Notes under the pieces: model-generated
What the model was told of the DNA's origin: nothing
Database searches by the model: none
Seen by the model: the letters and a program-made list of their open reading frames with translations, nothing else
In this document: piece after piece, positions 8,370-16,651 of the stretch
How positions within the stretch are numbered: the stretch's first letter is position 1
How the letters are laid out: every line of letters begins with the position of its first letter
Source of the DNA: Rubrivivax sp.
GTDB lineage: Bacteria > Pseudomonadota > Gammaproteobacteria > Burkholderiales > Burkholderiaceae_C
Direction of reading: 5' to 3'
Assembly (NCBI GenBank): GCA_022843905.1
Contig: JALHMT010000002.1
Span: 1 to 64,000, forward strand
Length of the DNA stretch: 64,000 nt
Made by a program: the position numbers and the translations under genes

Positions 8370-8393
8370 AGCCGCCCTTCGGGGCGGCTTTTT
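8370..8393 (+). terminator. Rho-independent terminator after the porin gene
   Basis: A G/C stem (AGCCGCC pairing with GGCGGCT) around a short CTTCGG loop is followed by TTTTT, about 60 bases after the porin stop. Confidence 0.88.
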
Positions 8394-8498
8394 CATGGCG
8401 AGTGCCGTCGAAGGTCAGTCCCCCTCGTGCCCTGGTTCGCCTTGCCGCACGCTTGTCGGCAGCTGAACCTGCGCCGAGAACCCAGCGGAACCCCCCCC

Positions 8499-9188
8499 AT
8501 GCCCACACGCAGAGACCTGCTTGCCATGACCGCCGCCAGCCTGGGCCTGGGGGGCTGCGCGACGCATCGCGACGGCCCGCCCAGTGCGGAGGGCTGGCAC
8601 GACGTGCGTTTGCCAGGCAAGGAGCAGACCCTCTACCGGCAGACCCTGCTGGAAGGTCGGCGGGCCATCGCAGCGCGCTCGGAACGGTCGGCCAGCATGT
8701 GGCGCAGGAAGCTGAGCGTGCCGCCTTCGGCCCTGGGCGAGGTAAGCTTCTCCTGGTGGGTTCGCGAGCTCATCGGCAACGCCAGCGTGGCGGACGTCGA
8801 TCGCGAGGACTCCCCGGCCCGCGTGCTCTTTGCGTTCGGCGGAGATGTATCGCGCTTGCCGCGGCGCACGCGCGTGATGTTCGAGCTGGCCGAGGCGCTG
8901 AGCGGTGAAGCGCCGCCCTTTGCCACGCTGATGTATGTCTGGGAGGCCCAGGCGCCGCTGGAGTCGCTGATCGTCAATCCGCGCAGCGATCGGATTCGAA
9001 AGATCGTCGTCGACAGCGGCAACTCGCAGTTGCGCCGCTGGCGCGACCATCGGCGCAACCTGGTGACCGACTACCATCGAGCCTTCGGCGAGGCGCCGGG
9101 GCCCCTGCTGGCCGTGGCGCTGATGACCGACTCCGACAACACGAGTTCGACTGCGGAGGCGTTCTACGGTCCGGTGACGCTCCTCTGA
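8499..9188 (+). CDS. DUF3047 lipoprotein
   Basis: 229 residues. The N-terminus MPTRRDLLAMTAASLGLGGC has a twin-arginine-like pair and a lipobox ending at Cys20, so the protein is probably exported and lipid-anchored. The body shows the DUF3047 pattern: SFSWWVRELIGNASVADVDREDSP, ARVLFAFGGD, and LMYVWEAQAPLESLIVNP, then a RKIVVDSG segment and a C-terminal LAVALMTDSDNT. The fold resembles a carbohydrate-binding-like sandwich in the family, but no function is established. The ATG at 8499 was chosen because it begins the signal peptide; there is no good ribosome site (a run of C precedes it). The next 177 bases to the ABC operon hold nothing I recognise. Confidence 0.8.
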   Translation: MPTRRDLLAMTAASLGLGGCATHRDGPPSAEGWHDVRLPGKEQTLYRQTLLEGRRAIAARSERSASMWRRKLSVPPSALGEVSFSWWVRELIGNASVADVDREDSPARVLFAFGGDVSRLPRRTRVMFELAEALSGEAPPFATLMYVWEAQAPLESLIVNPRSDRIRKIVVDSGNSQLRRWRDHRRNLVTDYHRAFGEAPGPLLAVALMTDSDNTSSTAEAFYGPVTLL

Positions 9189-9365
9189 GCATTCAGGAGG
9201 GCTGGCACGGCCCGACTGGCCGGCTTCTCAGGAATTTCCCGCTGCGCTCGGCCTGTGTTTTGCGGAACACTCGCGCGTCGCCGCGGGTCCGCTCCCGTCT
9301 GGTGCGCCGGCCTGGCCGGTGCTGCTCTGTCGCCTGGCCCCGTCGCCGGGCAGAATCCTGCCCCC

Positions 9366-10349
9366 ATGCTCGTCTTCATTCTTCGTCGCCTGGCGCAGGC
9401 CGTGCTGGTCATGCTGACGGTGGCCTTCCTGGCCTTCATGCTGTTCCAGTACGTGGGTGACCCCGTCACCAACTTGCTGGGCCAGGATGCCACCCAGGAG
9501 CAGCGCGACAGCCTGCGCAGCGACCTCGGGCTGGACCAGCCCTTTCCCGTGCAGTTCGCTCGCTTCGTGGGCAATGCCGTGCAGGGCGACTTCGGACTCA
9601 GCCTGCGACAGGGTCGCAAGGTGTCCTCACTGATCATCGAGCGGTTCCCGGCGACCCTCGAACTGTCCCTGATCGCGGCCCTCATCGCGCTGATGGTCGG
9701 CCTGCCGTTGGGCGTTTACGCGGCGCTGCGGCGCGGCAGCTTCGGCTCCCAGCTGGTGATGACGATGTCGCTACTGGGCGTCTCGCTGCCGACCTTCCTG
9801 ATCGGCATCCTGCTGATCCTGCTCTTCTCGGTGACGCTGAAGTGGCTGCCCAGCTTCGGTCGTGGCGACACGGTGGCGCTGGGTGCCTGGACCACCGGGT
9901 TCCTCACGGTCGACGGCTGGAAGCACATCATCCTGCCGGCCATCACCTTGTCGGTGTTCCAGCTGGCGCTGATCCTGCGCCTGGTGCGTGCCGAGATGCT
10001 GGAGGTGCTGCGCACCGACTACGTCAAGTTCGCACGTGCCCGTGGTCTGGAGAACCGTGCCGTGTACTTCGGACATGCCCTGAAGAACACGCTGGTGCCG
10101 GTGATCACCATCACCGGCCTGCAACTGGGCTCGCTGATCGCCTTCGCCATCATCACCGAGACGGTGTTCCAGTGGCCCGGCATGGGTTTCCTGTTCATCC
10201 AGGCGGTGCAGTTCGCCGACGTTCCCGTGATGGCCGCCTACCTCTGCCTGATCGCACTCATCTTCGTCATCGTCAACCTCATCGTCGACCTGCTGTACTT
10301 CGCGGTCGACCCACGCCTGCGCATCGAGAAGCCCGCGGGCGGACACTGA
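9366..10349 (+). CDS. Peptide/nickel-type ABC transporter permease (DppB/OppB family)
   Basis: 327 residues with about six membrane segments. The N-terminal MLVFILRRLAQAVLVMLTVA anchor and the EAA-type loop (RTDYVKFARARGLENRAV) identify the B-type permease that forms half of the channel for di/oligopeptides or related solutes. It opens a four-gene operon: the second permease begins 4 bases after its stop. The start at 9366 is fixed by the typical N-terminus; codons further upstream are non-homologous. No substrate-binding protein lies before or after the operon, so the substrate is open; peptides, glutathione or nickel chelates are all possible for the family. Confidence 0.92.
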   Translation: MLVFILRRLAQAVLVMLTVAFLAFMLFQYVGDPVTNLLGQDATQEQRDSLRSDLGLDQPFPVQFARFVGNAVQGDFGLSLRQGRKVSSLIIERFPATLELSLIAALIALMVGLPLGVYAALRRGSFGSQLVMTMSLLGVSLPTFLIGILLILLFSVTLKWLPSFGRGDTVALGAWTTGFLTVDGWKHIILPAITLSVFQLALILRLVRAEMLEVLRTDYVKFARARGLENRAVYFGHALKNTLVPVITITGLQLGSLIAFAIITETVFQWPGMGFLFIQAVQFADVPVMAAYLCLIALIFVIVNLIVDLLYFAVDPRLRIEKPAGGH

Positions 10350-10353
10350 ATCC

Positions 10354-11289
10354 ATGAGCACCACCACTCCCGCTGCCCCTCAGGGCGCCATCGCCCGCTT
10401 CTTCGATGGCGATGTCTGGTACAGCTTCACCCAGTCGCCGATGGCCATCCTGGCGGCCGTCATCGCCGCCGTGTGCGTCTTCTGCTCGGTCTTCGCACCC
10501 TGGGTCGCGCCGCACAATCCCTTCGACCTCGCCACCCTGAACCTGTCGGACGCCCGGCTGCCGCCGGCCTGGCAGGCCGAGGGCAGCCGGCTCTATCTGC
10601 TGGGCACCGACGACCAGGGCCGGGACATCCTCTCGGCGCTGATGTACGGCGCCCGCATTTCGCTGTTCGTGGGTTTCGCCTCGGTGGCCTTGTCCCTGGT
10701 GGTCGGCGTGGGCCTGGGTCTGTTGTCGGGTTTCGCCGGCGGCAAGATCGACGCCTTCATCATGCGCGTGTGCGACGTGATGCTGTCCTTTCCTTCCATC
10801 CTGGTGGCGCTGCTGATCGACGGCGTCGGCCGCGCGATGTTCCCCAATGCACACGACACGCTGGCCTTCGGTGTGTTGATCGTCGCCATCTCGCTCACCG
10901 GCTGGGTTCAGTACGCGCGCACCGTGCGTGGCAGCACGCTGGTCGAGCGCAACAAGGAATACGTGCAGGCGGCTCGCGTGATCGGCGTGTCGCCCTACCG
11001 CATCATGGTGCGCCACGTGCTGCCCAACGTGATGGGGCCGGTGCTGGTGCTGGCCACCATCCAGGTGGCTGCGGCCATCCTCACCGAGGCCACGCTGTCG
11101 TTCCTGGGCGTGGGCGTGCCGCCGACCTCGCCGTCGCTGGGCACGCTCATCCGCGTCGGCAACGACTTCCTCTTCTCCGGTGAATGGTGGATCACCATCT
11201 TTCCCGGCGCGATGCTGGTGCTGATCGCACTGAGCGTGAACCTGCTGGGCGACTGGCTGCGCGATGCGCTGAACCCGCGCCTTCGCTGA
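10354..11289 (+). CDS. Peptide/nickel-type ABC transporter permease (DppC/OppC family)
   Basis: 311 residues. An N-terminal membrane segment (about 28-50) is followed by a periplasmic loop with the family marker LLGTDDQGRDILSALMYGARISL and then five membrane segments. The EAA loop is seen in NKEYVQAARVIGVSPYRIM, the contact point for the ATPases. It is the partner of the B-type permease upstream and is followed after 7 bases by the first ATPase gene. Length and motif order are normal, with an expanded LNLSDARLPPAWQAEG insert before the GTDD motif, a feature of Opp-type rather than Nik-type permeases. Confidence 0.92.
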   Translation: MSTTTPAAPQGAIARFFDGDVWYSFTQSPMAILAAVIAAVCVFCSVFAPWVAPHNPFDLATLNLSDARLPPAWQAEGSRLYLLGTDDQGRDILSALMYGARISLFVGFASVALSLVVGVGLGLLSGFAGGKIDAFIMRVCDVMLSFPSILVALLIDGVGRAMFPNAHDTLAFGVLIVAISLTGWVQYARTVRGSTLVERNKEYVQAARVIGVSPYRIMVRHVLPNVMGPVLVLATIQVAAAILTEATLSFLGVGVPPTSPSLGTLIRVGNDFLFSGEWWITIFPGAMLVLIALSVNLLGDWLRDALNPRLR

Positions 11290-11296
11290 AGACTCC

Positions 11297-12277
11297 ATGA
11301 CCTCTCCCTTGCTCGAAGTGCGCCACCTGCGGGTGGAGTTCCCGACGCGCCGCGGCACGCTGCTGGCGCTGGACGACATCTCCTTCGACATCTCGCCCGG
11401 CGAGATCCTGGGCGTGGTGGGCGAATCCGGCGCCGGGAAGTCACTCACCGGCGCGGCCATCATCGGCCTGCTCGAACCGCCGGGCCGCATCGCCGGCGGC
11501 GAGATCCTTCTCGACGGGCAGCGCATCGACAACCTGCCCTACGAGAAGATGCGCGCCATCCGAGGCCGCAGGATCGGCGCCATCTTCCAGGATCCGCTGA
11601 CCTCGCTGAACCCGCTCTACACCATCGGTCGCCAGCTCACCGAGACCATCCTGACGCACCTGCCCGTGGGTGCCGAGGAGGCGAGGGCACGCGCCATCCG
11701 TCTGCTGCAGGAGACCGGCATCCCGGCCGCAGAACAGCGCATCGACCAGTACCCGCACCAGTTCTCGGGCGGCATGCGACAGCGTGTGGTCATCGCCCTG
11801 GCCCTGGCCGCCGAGCCGCAGCTCATCGTTGCCGACGAGCCCACCACGGCGCTCGACGTGTCCATCCAGGCGCAGATCATTTCCCTGCTCAAGCGCCTGT
11901 GCAAGGATCACGGCGCAGCCGTGATGCTCGTGACCCACGACATGGGCGTCATCGCCGAAACCTGCGACCGTGTGGCGGTGCTGTATGCCGGCCGCGTGGC
12001 CGAGATCGGTCCGGTCCACGACGTCATCCATCGGCCCTCGCACCCCTACACGCGCGGCCTGATGGGCTCCATCCCGGCGATGGACGACGAACGCGAGCGG
12101 CTGCTGCAGATCGATGGGGCCATGCCGCGGCTGAACGCCATTCCCGCCGGTTGCGCCTTCAATCCGCGCTGCCCCCAGGTGATGGACCGTTGCCGGACGG
12201 AAAGGCCCGAACTGCTCGATGCCGGCGCGACGCGCGCATCGTGCTGGTTGGTCGACACTGAGCGGCGCGCATCATGA
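11297..12277 (+). CDS. ABC transporter ATP-binding protein (DppD/OppD family)
   Basis: 326 residues. Walker A GESGAGKS (about 42-49), Q-loop [15 protein letters not shown], signature [10 protein letters not shown], Walker [14 protein letters not shown] and the switch His in [11 protein letters not shown] are all intact. The C-terminal oligopeptide extension with the cysteine pattern [14 protein letters not shown] is present; in this family those cysteines can bind an iron-sulfur cluster. It energises transport through the two permeases upstream. Its stop overlaps the start of the next ATPase (ATGA), which indicates translational coupling. Confidence 0.93.
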   Translation: MTSPLLEVRHLRVEFPTRRGTLLALDDISFDISPGEILGVVGESGAGKSLTGAAIIGLLEPPGRIAGGEILLDGQRIDNLPYEKMRAIRGRRIGAIFQDPLTSLNPLYTIGRQLTETILTHLPVGAEEARARAIRLLQETGIPAAEQRIDQYPHQFSGGMRQRVVIALALAAEPQLIVADEPTTALDVSIQAQIISLLKRLCKDHGAAVMLVTHDMGVIAETCDRVAVLYAGRVAEIGPVHDVIHRPSHPYTRGLMGSIPAMDDERERLLQIDGAMPRLNAIPAGCAFNPRCPQVMDRCRTERPELLDAGATRASCWLVDTERRAS

Positions 12278-13320
12278 GGGCTGACATGGAAGCCAAGTCG
12301 GGCGCCAGGCCCGCCGCCGACGTCGCGCCGGGTCCGCTGGTCAGCGTGCAGGAACTCAGCAAGACCTTCGACGTCTCGGCGCCCTGGCTCAACCGCGTCG
12401 TCGAGCGCAAGCCGCGGCAATTCGTGCACGCGGTCGACCGGGTTTCCTTCGAGATCAGACGCGGCACCACGCTGGCGCTGGTGGGCGAGTCGGGCTGCGG
12501 CAAGAGCACGGTGGCGCGGCTGCTGGTGGGTCTGTACGCACCCACCCACGGCAGCGTCACCTTCGACGGCCAGCCCACCGATGCGGCGCGCAATGCCGGC
12601 GAACTGCGTCAGCTACGCCGGCGCATGCAGATGATCTTCCAAGACCCCTACGCCAGTCTCAATCCGCGCTGGAAGGTGCTGGACATCGTCGCCGAGCCCC
12701 TCCGCGAGCACGGCCTGGTGGCCACGCCCGACGAACTGCGTGTGAAGGTCGGTGATCTTCTGCGCTCGGTGGGCCTGGCGGCGGCCGATGTCGAGAAGTT
12801 CCCGCATCAGTTCTCGGGTGGCCAGCGCCAGCGCATCTCGATCGCACGAGCGCTGGCCACGCAGCCCGAGTTCCTGGTCTGCGATGAACCGACCTCGGCG
12901 CTGGACGTTTCGGTGCAGGCACAGGTGCTGAACATCATGAAGGACCTGCAGCGCGAGCGCGGGCTGACCTACCTGTTCATCTCTCACAACCTGGCCGTCG
13001 TGCGCCACGTCAGCGACCGGGTCGGGGTGATGTACCTGGGCCGGCTGGTCGAGGTTGCCGACAAGGCTGAGCTGTTCGCCCGGCCACGCCACCCCTACAC
13101 GCGCATGCTGCTCGACGCGATTCCCGACATCCACATGTCGGGTCGCGCGCGCACGCCGGTGCAGGGCGAGGTGCCGAATCCGCTGAACCCGCCGACGGGT
13201 TGCGCCTTCCATCCGCGCTGCCCGCACGCCAACGCGCGTTGTTCCAGCGAGCGTCCGGTGCTGAAGACCTTCCAGGGCATCGAGGTGGCCTGTCACGCGG
13301 TGGAGGAAGGCCGCGTCTGA
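12274..13320 (+). CDS. ABC transporter ATP-binding protein (DppF/OppF family)
   Basis: 348 residues. Walker [11 protein letters not shown]-loop [12 protein letters not shown], signature [10 protein letters not shown], Walker [13 protein letters not shown] and [12 protein letters not shown] are complete. The C-terminal [14 protein letters not shown] is the cysteine-containing extension of the oligopeptide ATPases. The start ATG overlaps the preceding stop by four bases; an in-frame ATG at 12286 is an alternative. An unusual insert of about 15 residues ([17 protein letters not shown]) between the first strand and HAVDRVSF is typical for DppF. This is the last gene of the operon; lptM converges on it from the other strand. 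Confidence 0.93.
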   Translation: MRADMEAKSGARPAADVAPGPLVSVQELSKTFDVSAPWLNRVVERKPRQFVHAVDRVSFEIRRGTTLALVGESGCGKSTVARLLVGLYAPTHGSVTFDGQPTDAARNAGELRQLRRRMQMIFQDPYASLNPRWKVLDIVAEPLREHGLVATPDELRVKVGDLLRSVGLAAADVEKFPHQFSGGQRQRISIARALATQPEFLVCDEPTSALDVSVQAQVLNIMKDLQRERGLTYLFISHNLAVVRHVSDRVGVMYLGRLVEVADKAELFARPRHPYTRMLLDAIPDIHMSGRARTPVQGEVPNPLNPPTGCAFHPRCPHANARCSSERPVLKTFQGIEVACHAVEEGRV

Positions 13321-13352
13321 TGGCCAGGTGAGGCCCGGGCTGGGCCGTGAGA

Positions 13353-13529
13353 TCAGCGGCCGGGTGCGGACGCCGCCGCGCTGGCGGCTGGCGGCTGGGG
13401 CAGCGTCAGCGGCCCCTTCTGGCCGCAGCCCGCCAGGCTCGAAAGACCCACGGCGCATCCCAGCCAAAGCGTCCCGAGGGCGAGTTGCCGCAGGCGCCCG
13501 ACTACACTGCTTTTCCACCTGTTCCGCAT
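13353..13529 (-). CDS. lptM: LPS translocon maturation lipoprotein LptM (YifL-like)
   Basis: A 58-residue lipoprotein. After a basic N-terminus and a hydrophobic segment (about 14-32), the lipobox LAGC ends at Cys35 and is followed by GQKGPLTLPQP, the diagnostic start of the mature LptM family, then an Ala/Pro tail. LptM binds the LptD/LptE translocon and helps its disulfide maturation. The ATG (13527-13529) lies inside a GCATGC palindrome, 13 bases from the divergent cyaY start. There is no Shine-Dalgarno; TAGAAT sits 7 bases before the ATG, so the mRNA may be leaderless. In related genomes lysA usually follows lptM; here the next gene is the convergent ABC ATPase, so lysA is elsewhere. Confidence 0.85.
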   Translation of the reverse strand: MRNRWKSSVVGRLRQLALGTLWLGCAVGLSSLAGCGQKGPLTLPQPPAASAAASAPGR

Positions 13530-13536
13530 GCGGGAG

Positions 13537-13542
13537 ATTCTA
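13537..13542 (-). promoter_or_regulatory. Candidate -10 box placing the lptM start at or next to its ATG
   Basis: TAGAAT on the minus strand (5 of 6 matches) ends 7 bases before the lptM ATG at 13529. No good -35 is visible. It overlaps the bases just before the cyaY ATG at 13543. Confidence 0.4.
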
Positions 13543-13947
13543 ATGACCAGCCACCCCGCCTCCGGCAGACCAGCCCCCTCGGCCGCGACGACGCTGAGCG
13601 GCGCCGACTACGACCGCCTCACCCGTCTGGTTCTGGCCAGCCTGGAGACCGCAGCGGACCAGTGGCTGCAACAGGACATCATCGATATCGACACCAGCCG
13701 CACCGGTGGCTTGTTGCAGATGAGCTTTCCCGACGGCAGTCAGCTGATCGTCAACACGCAGCCGCCGCTTCAGGAGATCTGGCTGGCGGCACGCGGCGGT
13801 GGCTTCCACTTCAGGCACCTGGACGGGCGCTGGGTCGATACCCGCGACGGCAGCGACTTCTTCGAAGTGCTGTCTCACCACGCCACGCTGCAGGGTGGCA
13901 AGGCGCTGCGCTTCGTGCCTCCGGCGGTCCAGGCGCAAGACTCCTAG
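13543..13947 (+). CDS. cyaY: Frataxin-like iron donor CyaY
   Basis: 134 residues, somewhat longer than the E. coli protein (106) because of an N-terminal Ser/Ala-rich extension of about 20 residues. The frataxin core is clear: an acidic first helix, then DIIDIDTSRTGGLLQMSFP, GSQLIVNTQPPLQEIWLAA, GGGFHF, and a DGRWVDTRDGSDFFEVL C-terminus. CyaY binds iron and modulates iron-sulfur cluster assembly on IscS. The ATG at 13543 is preferred over 13528 because GGGAG lies 7 bases upstream of it. The gene is divergent from lptM, and its stop overlaps that of the PBP1A gene by 4 bases on the opposite strand. Confidence 0.92.
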   Translation: MTSHPASGRPAPSAATTLSGADYDRLTRLVLASLETAADQWLQQDIIDIDTSRTGGLLQMSFPDGSQLIVNTQPPLQEIWLAARGGGFHFRHLDGRWVDTRDGSDFFEVLSHHATLQGGKALRFVPPAVQAQDS

Positions 13948-16316
13948 CGCCGGAACAGGTCGAGGATGCTGCTGCGTTCCTGGGCGTCGGGCGGCTGCGG
14001 CAAGGCGTCTTCCATGCCCAGGCTGGCCACGCCTTCGCCTTGAGCGAACTCGCTGAAGACCCAGGACCCCGCCGTCAGTGTCACGCCTTCCGGCGGTGTG
14101 GGCTCCTGCACCGGAACGCCCTTGAGCGCATGGGACATCAGTTCGATCCAGACCGGCAGCGCCAGCCCGCCGCCGGTTTCGCGGTCGCCCAGCTTGCGCG
14201 GGGTGTCGTAGCCGATCCACACCACGGCGGTGAGCGTGGGGTGGTAACCGGCAAACCAGGCATCCATCGAGTCGTTGGTGGTGCCTGTCTTGCCGTAGAT
14301 GTCGGGCCGCTTCAGGATGCGCTGGGCATTGGCCGCCGTGCCCGAGCGCGTGATCTCCTGCATCAGTTGGGTCATGACGAAGGCATTGCGGGCGTCCAGC
14401 ATGCGCATGGACTCGTCCAGCACCGGTGGCTTGCTTTCCAGAAGCACGCGGCCCTTGCTGTCGGTCAGCCGCGTGATGAGTGCCGGTGATACACGGTAGC
14501 CCCCGTTCGCGAAGACGCTGTAGGCCGCTGCCATCTGCAAGGGAGTGACCGAGCCCGCACCCAGCGCCATCGTGAGATAGGCAGGGTGCTTGTCGGCCTC
14601 GAATCCGAAGCGGCCGATGAACTCCTGTGCGAACTCGGGCGATATGGAGCGGAGCACGCGGATCGACACCATGTTCTTGGACTTCGCCAGCGCCGTGTGC
14701 AGCTGCATCGGACCGTCGAACTTGCCGTCGTAGTTCTTGGGCTCCCAAGGCTGGCTTCCGGTGGTTGCCGCATCGAAGAACAGCGGCGCGTCGTTGACCA
14801 CTGTCAGCGGTGTGATGCCCTTCTCCAGCGATGCGGAGTAGACGAAGGGCTTGAAGCTGGACCCCGGTTGGCGCCAGGCCTGGGTGACGTGGTTGAACTT
14901 GCTGGTGCGGTAGTCGAATCCGCCCACCATCGCGCGGATGGCGCCCGTTCGCGGGTCGAGCGCAACCACGGCGCCTTCCACTTCGGGCAACTGCGTCAGG
15001 GCCCACTCGCCCTTGCCGTCCCGCACGGCGCGAACGATGGCGCCGCGGCGGATCTGCACCTTGGGGGCAGCCTTCGCCGACAGGCCCGAGGCCACCGGGC
15101 GCAGCCCGGCGCCGGTGATGGTGATGCTGTCGCCGTTCTGCAGCATCGCGACCACCTCTCTTTGAGAGGCTTCGAGGACGACCGCCGCTCGCAGTTCGTC
15201 GTTGTCGGGATGTTCGGTCAATGCTTCGGCGACGCGCGCGTCGAGTTGCGCCGCATCGCGGGGCAGGTCGACGTAGGCCTCGGGCCCGCGATAGAACTGG
15301 CGCTTCTCGAAGGCCAGCAGCCCGTTGCGCAAGGCTCTGTGGGCCACGGCCTGTTCGCCGGCGTTCACCGTCACGTGAACATTCAGGCCCCGGGTGTACG
15401 ACTCCTCGCCGTACTGCGCGAACACCAGCTGGCGTGCCGCTTCGGCGACGAAATCGCCGTGCACGGTGGGTACCGAGGGCGTCCGGTAGCGCAACTGCTG
15501 AGCCAATGCGTCGTTGCGCTGGGCTTCGTCGATGAAGCCGTTGTCGAACATCCGCTCGATGATGTAGCGTTGACGCAACGTTGCGCGCTTCGGGTTGGCT
15601 ATCGGGTTGTAAGCAGAAGGTGCCTTCGGCAGGCCGGCCAGCATGGCCGCCTCGGCCACCGTCACCTCCGCCAGGGGTTTGCCGAAATAGATCTGTGCCG
15701 CCGCCGCGAACCCGCTGGCACGCTGCCCGAGAAAGATCTGGTTCATGTAGAGCTCGAGGATCTGGTCCTTGCTCAACAGGCGTTCGATCTTCAGCGCCAG
15801 CAGGATCTCGTAGATCTTCCGGGTGAAGGTCTTCTCGGTGGACAGGTAGAAGTTGCGCGCCACCTGCATCGTGATCGTCGACGCGCCCTGGCTCCTGGCG
15901 TCGCGAAGGTTTTCCAGCGCGGCGCGGGCCACCCCCTTGTAGTCCACGCCGCCATGCTCGTAGAACCGGGCGTCCTCCGCCGCCAGGACGGCGTCCTTCA
16001 TGACCTTGGGCACACGCGAGATCGGCATCAGCTCGCGGCGTTCCTCGCCGAACTCCCCGAGCAACACGCCATCGGCCGAGAAGATGCGCATCGGCAGCTT
16101 GGGCCGGTAATCGGACAGGCTGGAGATGTCGGGCAGGTTGGGGTAGGCCACGGCGAGCGCCACGCCGATGACCAGCAGCAGCGCCCCGAGGCCGGCGACG
16201 AGCGTGCCGAGCAGCCAGGCGCCCGCGGTGAGCAACCGGCGCGTCACGACCGCCGCCATGCCGTGGGCCTTGCCTGAGGGTTGTGTTGTCGACGAGGACG
16301 AATCGGTGGGGCTCAC
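13944..16316 (-). CDS. mrcA: Penicillin-binding protein 1A (transglycosylase/transpeptidase)
   Basis: 790 residues. A class A PBP that polymerises and cross-links peptidoglycan in the periplasm. A cytoplasmic tail and one membrane anchor (about 28-58) precede the GT51 domain with its catalytic glutamate in AAEDARFYEHGGVDYKG and the QGASTITMQ motif. The central PBP1A-specific OB-like insert follows. The transpeptidase has SSFK (active serine), SKN and KTGTT. The C-terminal 40 residues are a disordered tail. In Burkholderiales this gene commonly precedes the divergent pilMNOPQ operon, as here. A possible -10 (TATCAT, 5 of 6) lies at 16396-16401, giving a leader of about 70 nt. Confidence 0.95.
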   Translation of the reverse strand: MSPTDSSSSTTQPSGKAHGMAAVVTRRLLTAGAWLLGTLVAGLGALLLVIGVALAVAYPNLPDISSLSDYRPKLPMRIFSADGVLLGEFGEERRELMPISRVPKVMKDAVLAAEDARFYEHGGVDYKGVARAALENLRDARSQGASTITMQVARNFYLSTEKTFTRKIYEILLALKIERLLSKDQILELYMNQIFLGQRASGFAAAAQIYFGKPLAEVTVAEAAMLAGLPKAPSAYNPIANPKRATLRQRYIIERMFDNGFIDEAQRNDALAQQLRYRTPSVPTVHGDFVAEAARQLVFAQYGEESYTRGLNVHVTVNAGEQAVAHRALRNGLLAFEKRQFYRGPEAYVDLPRDAAQLDARVAEALTEHPDNDELRAAVVLEASQREVVAMLQNGDSITITGAGLRPVASGLSAKAAPKVQIRRGAIVRAVRDGKGEWALTQLPEVEGAVVALDPRTGAIRAMVGGFDYRTSKFNHVTQAWRQPGSSFKPFVYSASLEKGITPLTVVNDAPLFFDAATTGSQPWEPKNYDGKFDGPMQLHTALAKSKNMVSIRVLRSISPEFAQEFIGRFGFEADKHPAYLTMALGAGSVTPLQMAAAYSVFANGGYRVSPALITRLTDSKGRVLLESKPPVLDESMRMLDARNAFVMTQLMQEITRSGTAANAQRILKRPDIYGKTGTTNDSMDAWFAGYHPTLTAVVWIGYDTPRKLGDRETGGGLALPVWIELMSHALKGVPVQEPTPPEGVTLTAGSWVFSEFAQGEGVASLGMEDALPQPPDAQERSSILDLFRR

Positions 16317-16651
16317 GGGCGATCTTCGTGCAGGGCGCCACGGCTGGCGGCCTTCCGGCGGCCCGGACGGGTTTCGCCGACCGGGGGGTGAGACGATGAT
16401 AGCGGCGCTCAGGAGCGGTCGATGTCGGGTGCCGGCACTGCCGTTGCGGTCGGACGCCAGAGTCGTAACGAACCCGCTGTCGACGAAACTGACCGACCAA
16501 TCTGCCGCTGTTTCACCCGTTAACGAATGACAACGTGCAGCAGACTCTGGCGAGCCGTTTTTCTTTGGTGCACAAGGGCTTTACTGCTAGCATTGAAGTA
16601 ACTTCTTAACACGGCCCAGGGTTTCCCTGGGTGACCGGGAGTCAGTCCAAA
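16317..16651. other. Divergent intergenic region between PBP1A and pilM
   Basis: 335 bases without a gene. Leftward it holds the possible PBP1A -10 (16396-16401). Rightward it holds the pilM promoter candidate (16565-16593) and a perfect 7-bp hairpin (16615-16621 with 16625-16631, loop TTT) just before the pilM ribosome site. Between 16402 and 16560 I see nothing recognisable. Confidence 0.6.
16565..16593 (+). promoter_or_regulatory. Candidate promoter of the pilMNOPQ operon
   Basis: TTGGTG (16565-16570) and TAGCAT (16588-16593) are spaced by exactly 17 bases; the matches are 3 and 4 of 6. A start near 16600 gives a leader of about 50 nt that contains the small hairpin. No GG-N10-GC sigma-54 arrangement is present. 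Confidence 0.45.

Noticed and set aside
13328..13543. A plus-strand 71-codon frame upstream of cyaY
   Set aside because: The opposite strand encodes the clear LptM lipoprotein, and the plus frame has no recognisable features.
16560..16600. A sigma-54 promoter before pilM
   Set aside because: The GG and GC dinucleotides are not at the required spacing; a sigma-70 pair with 17-base spacing fits better.
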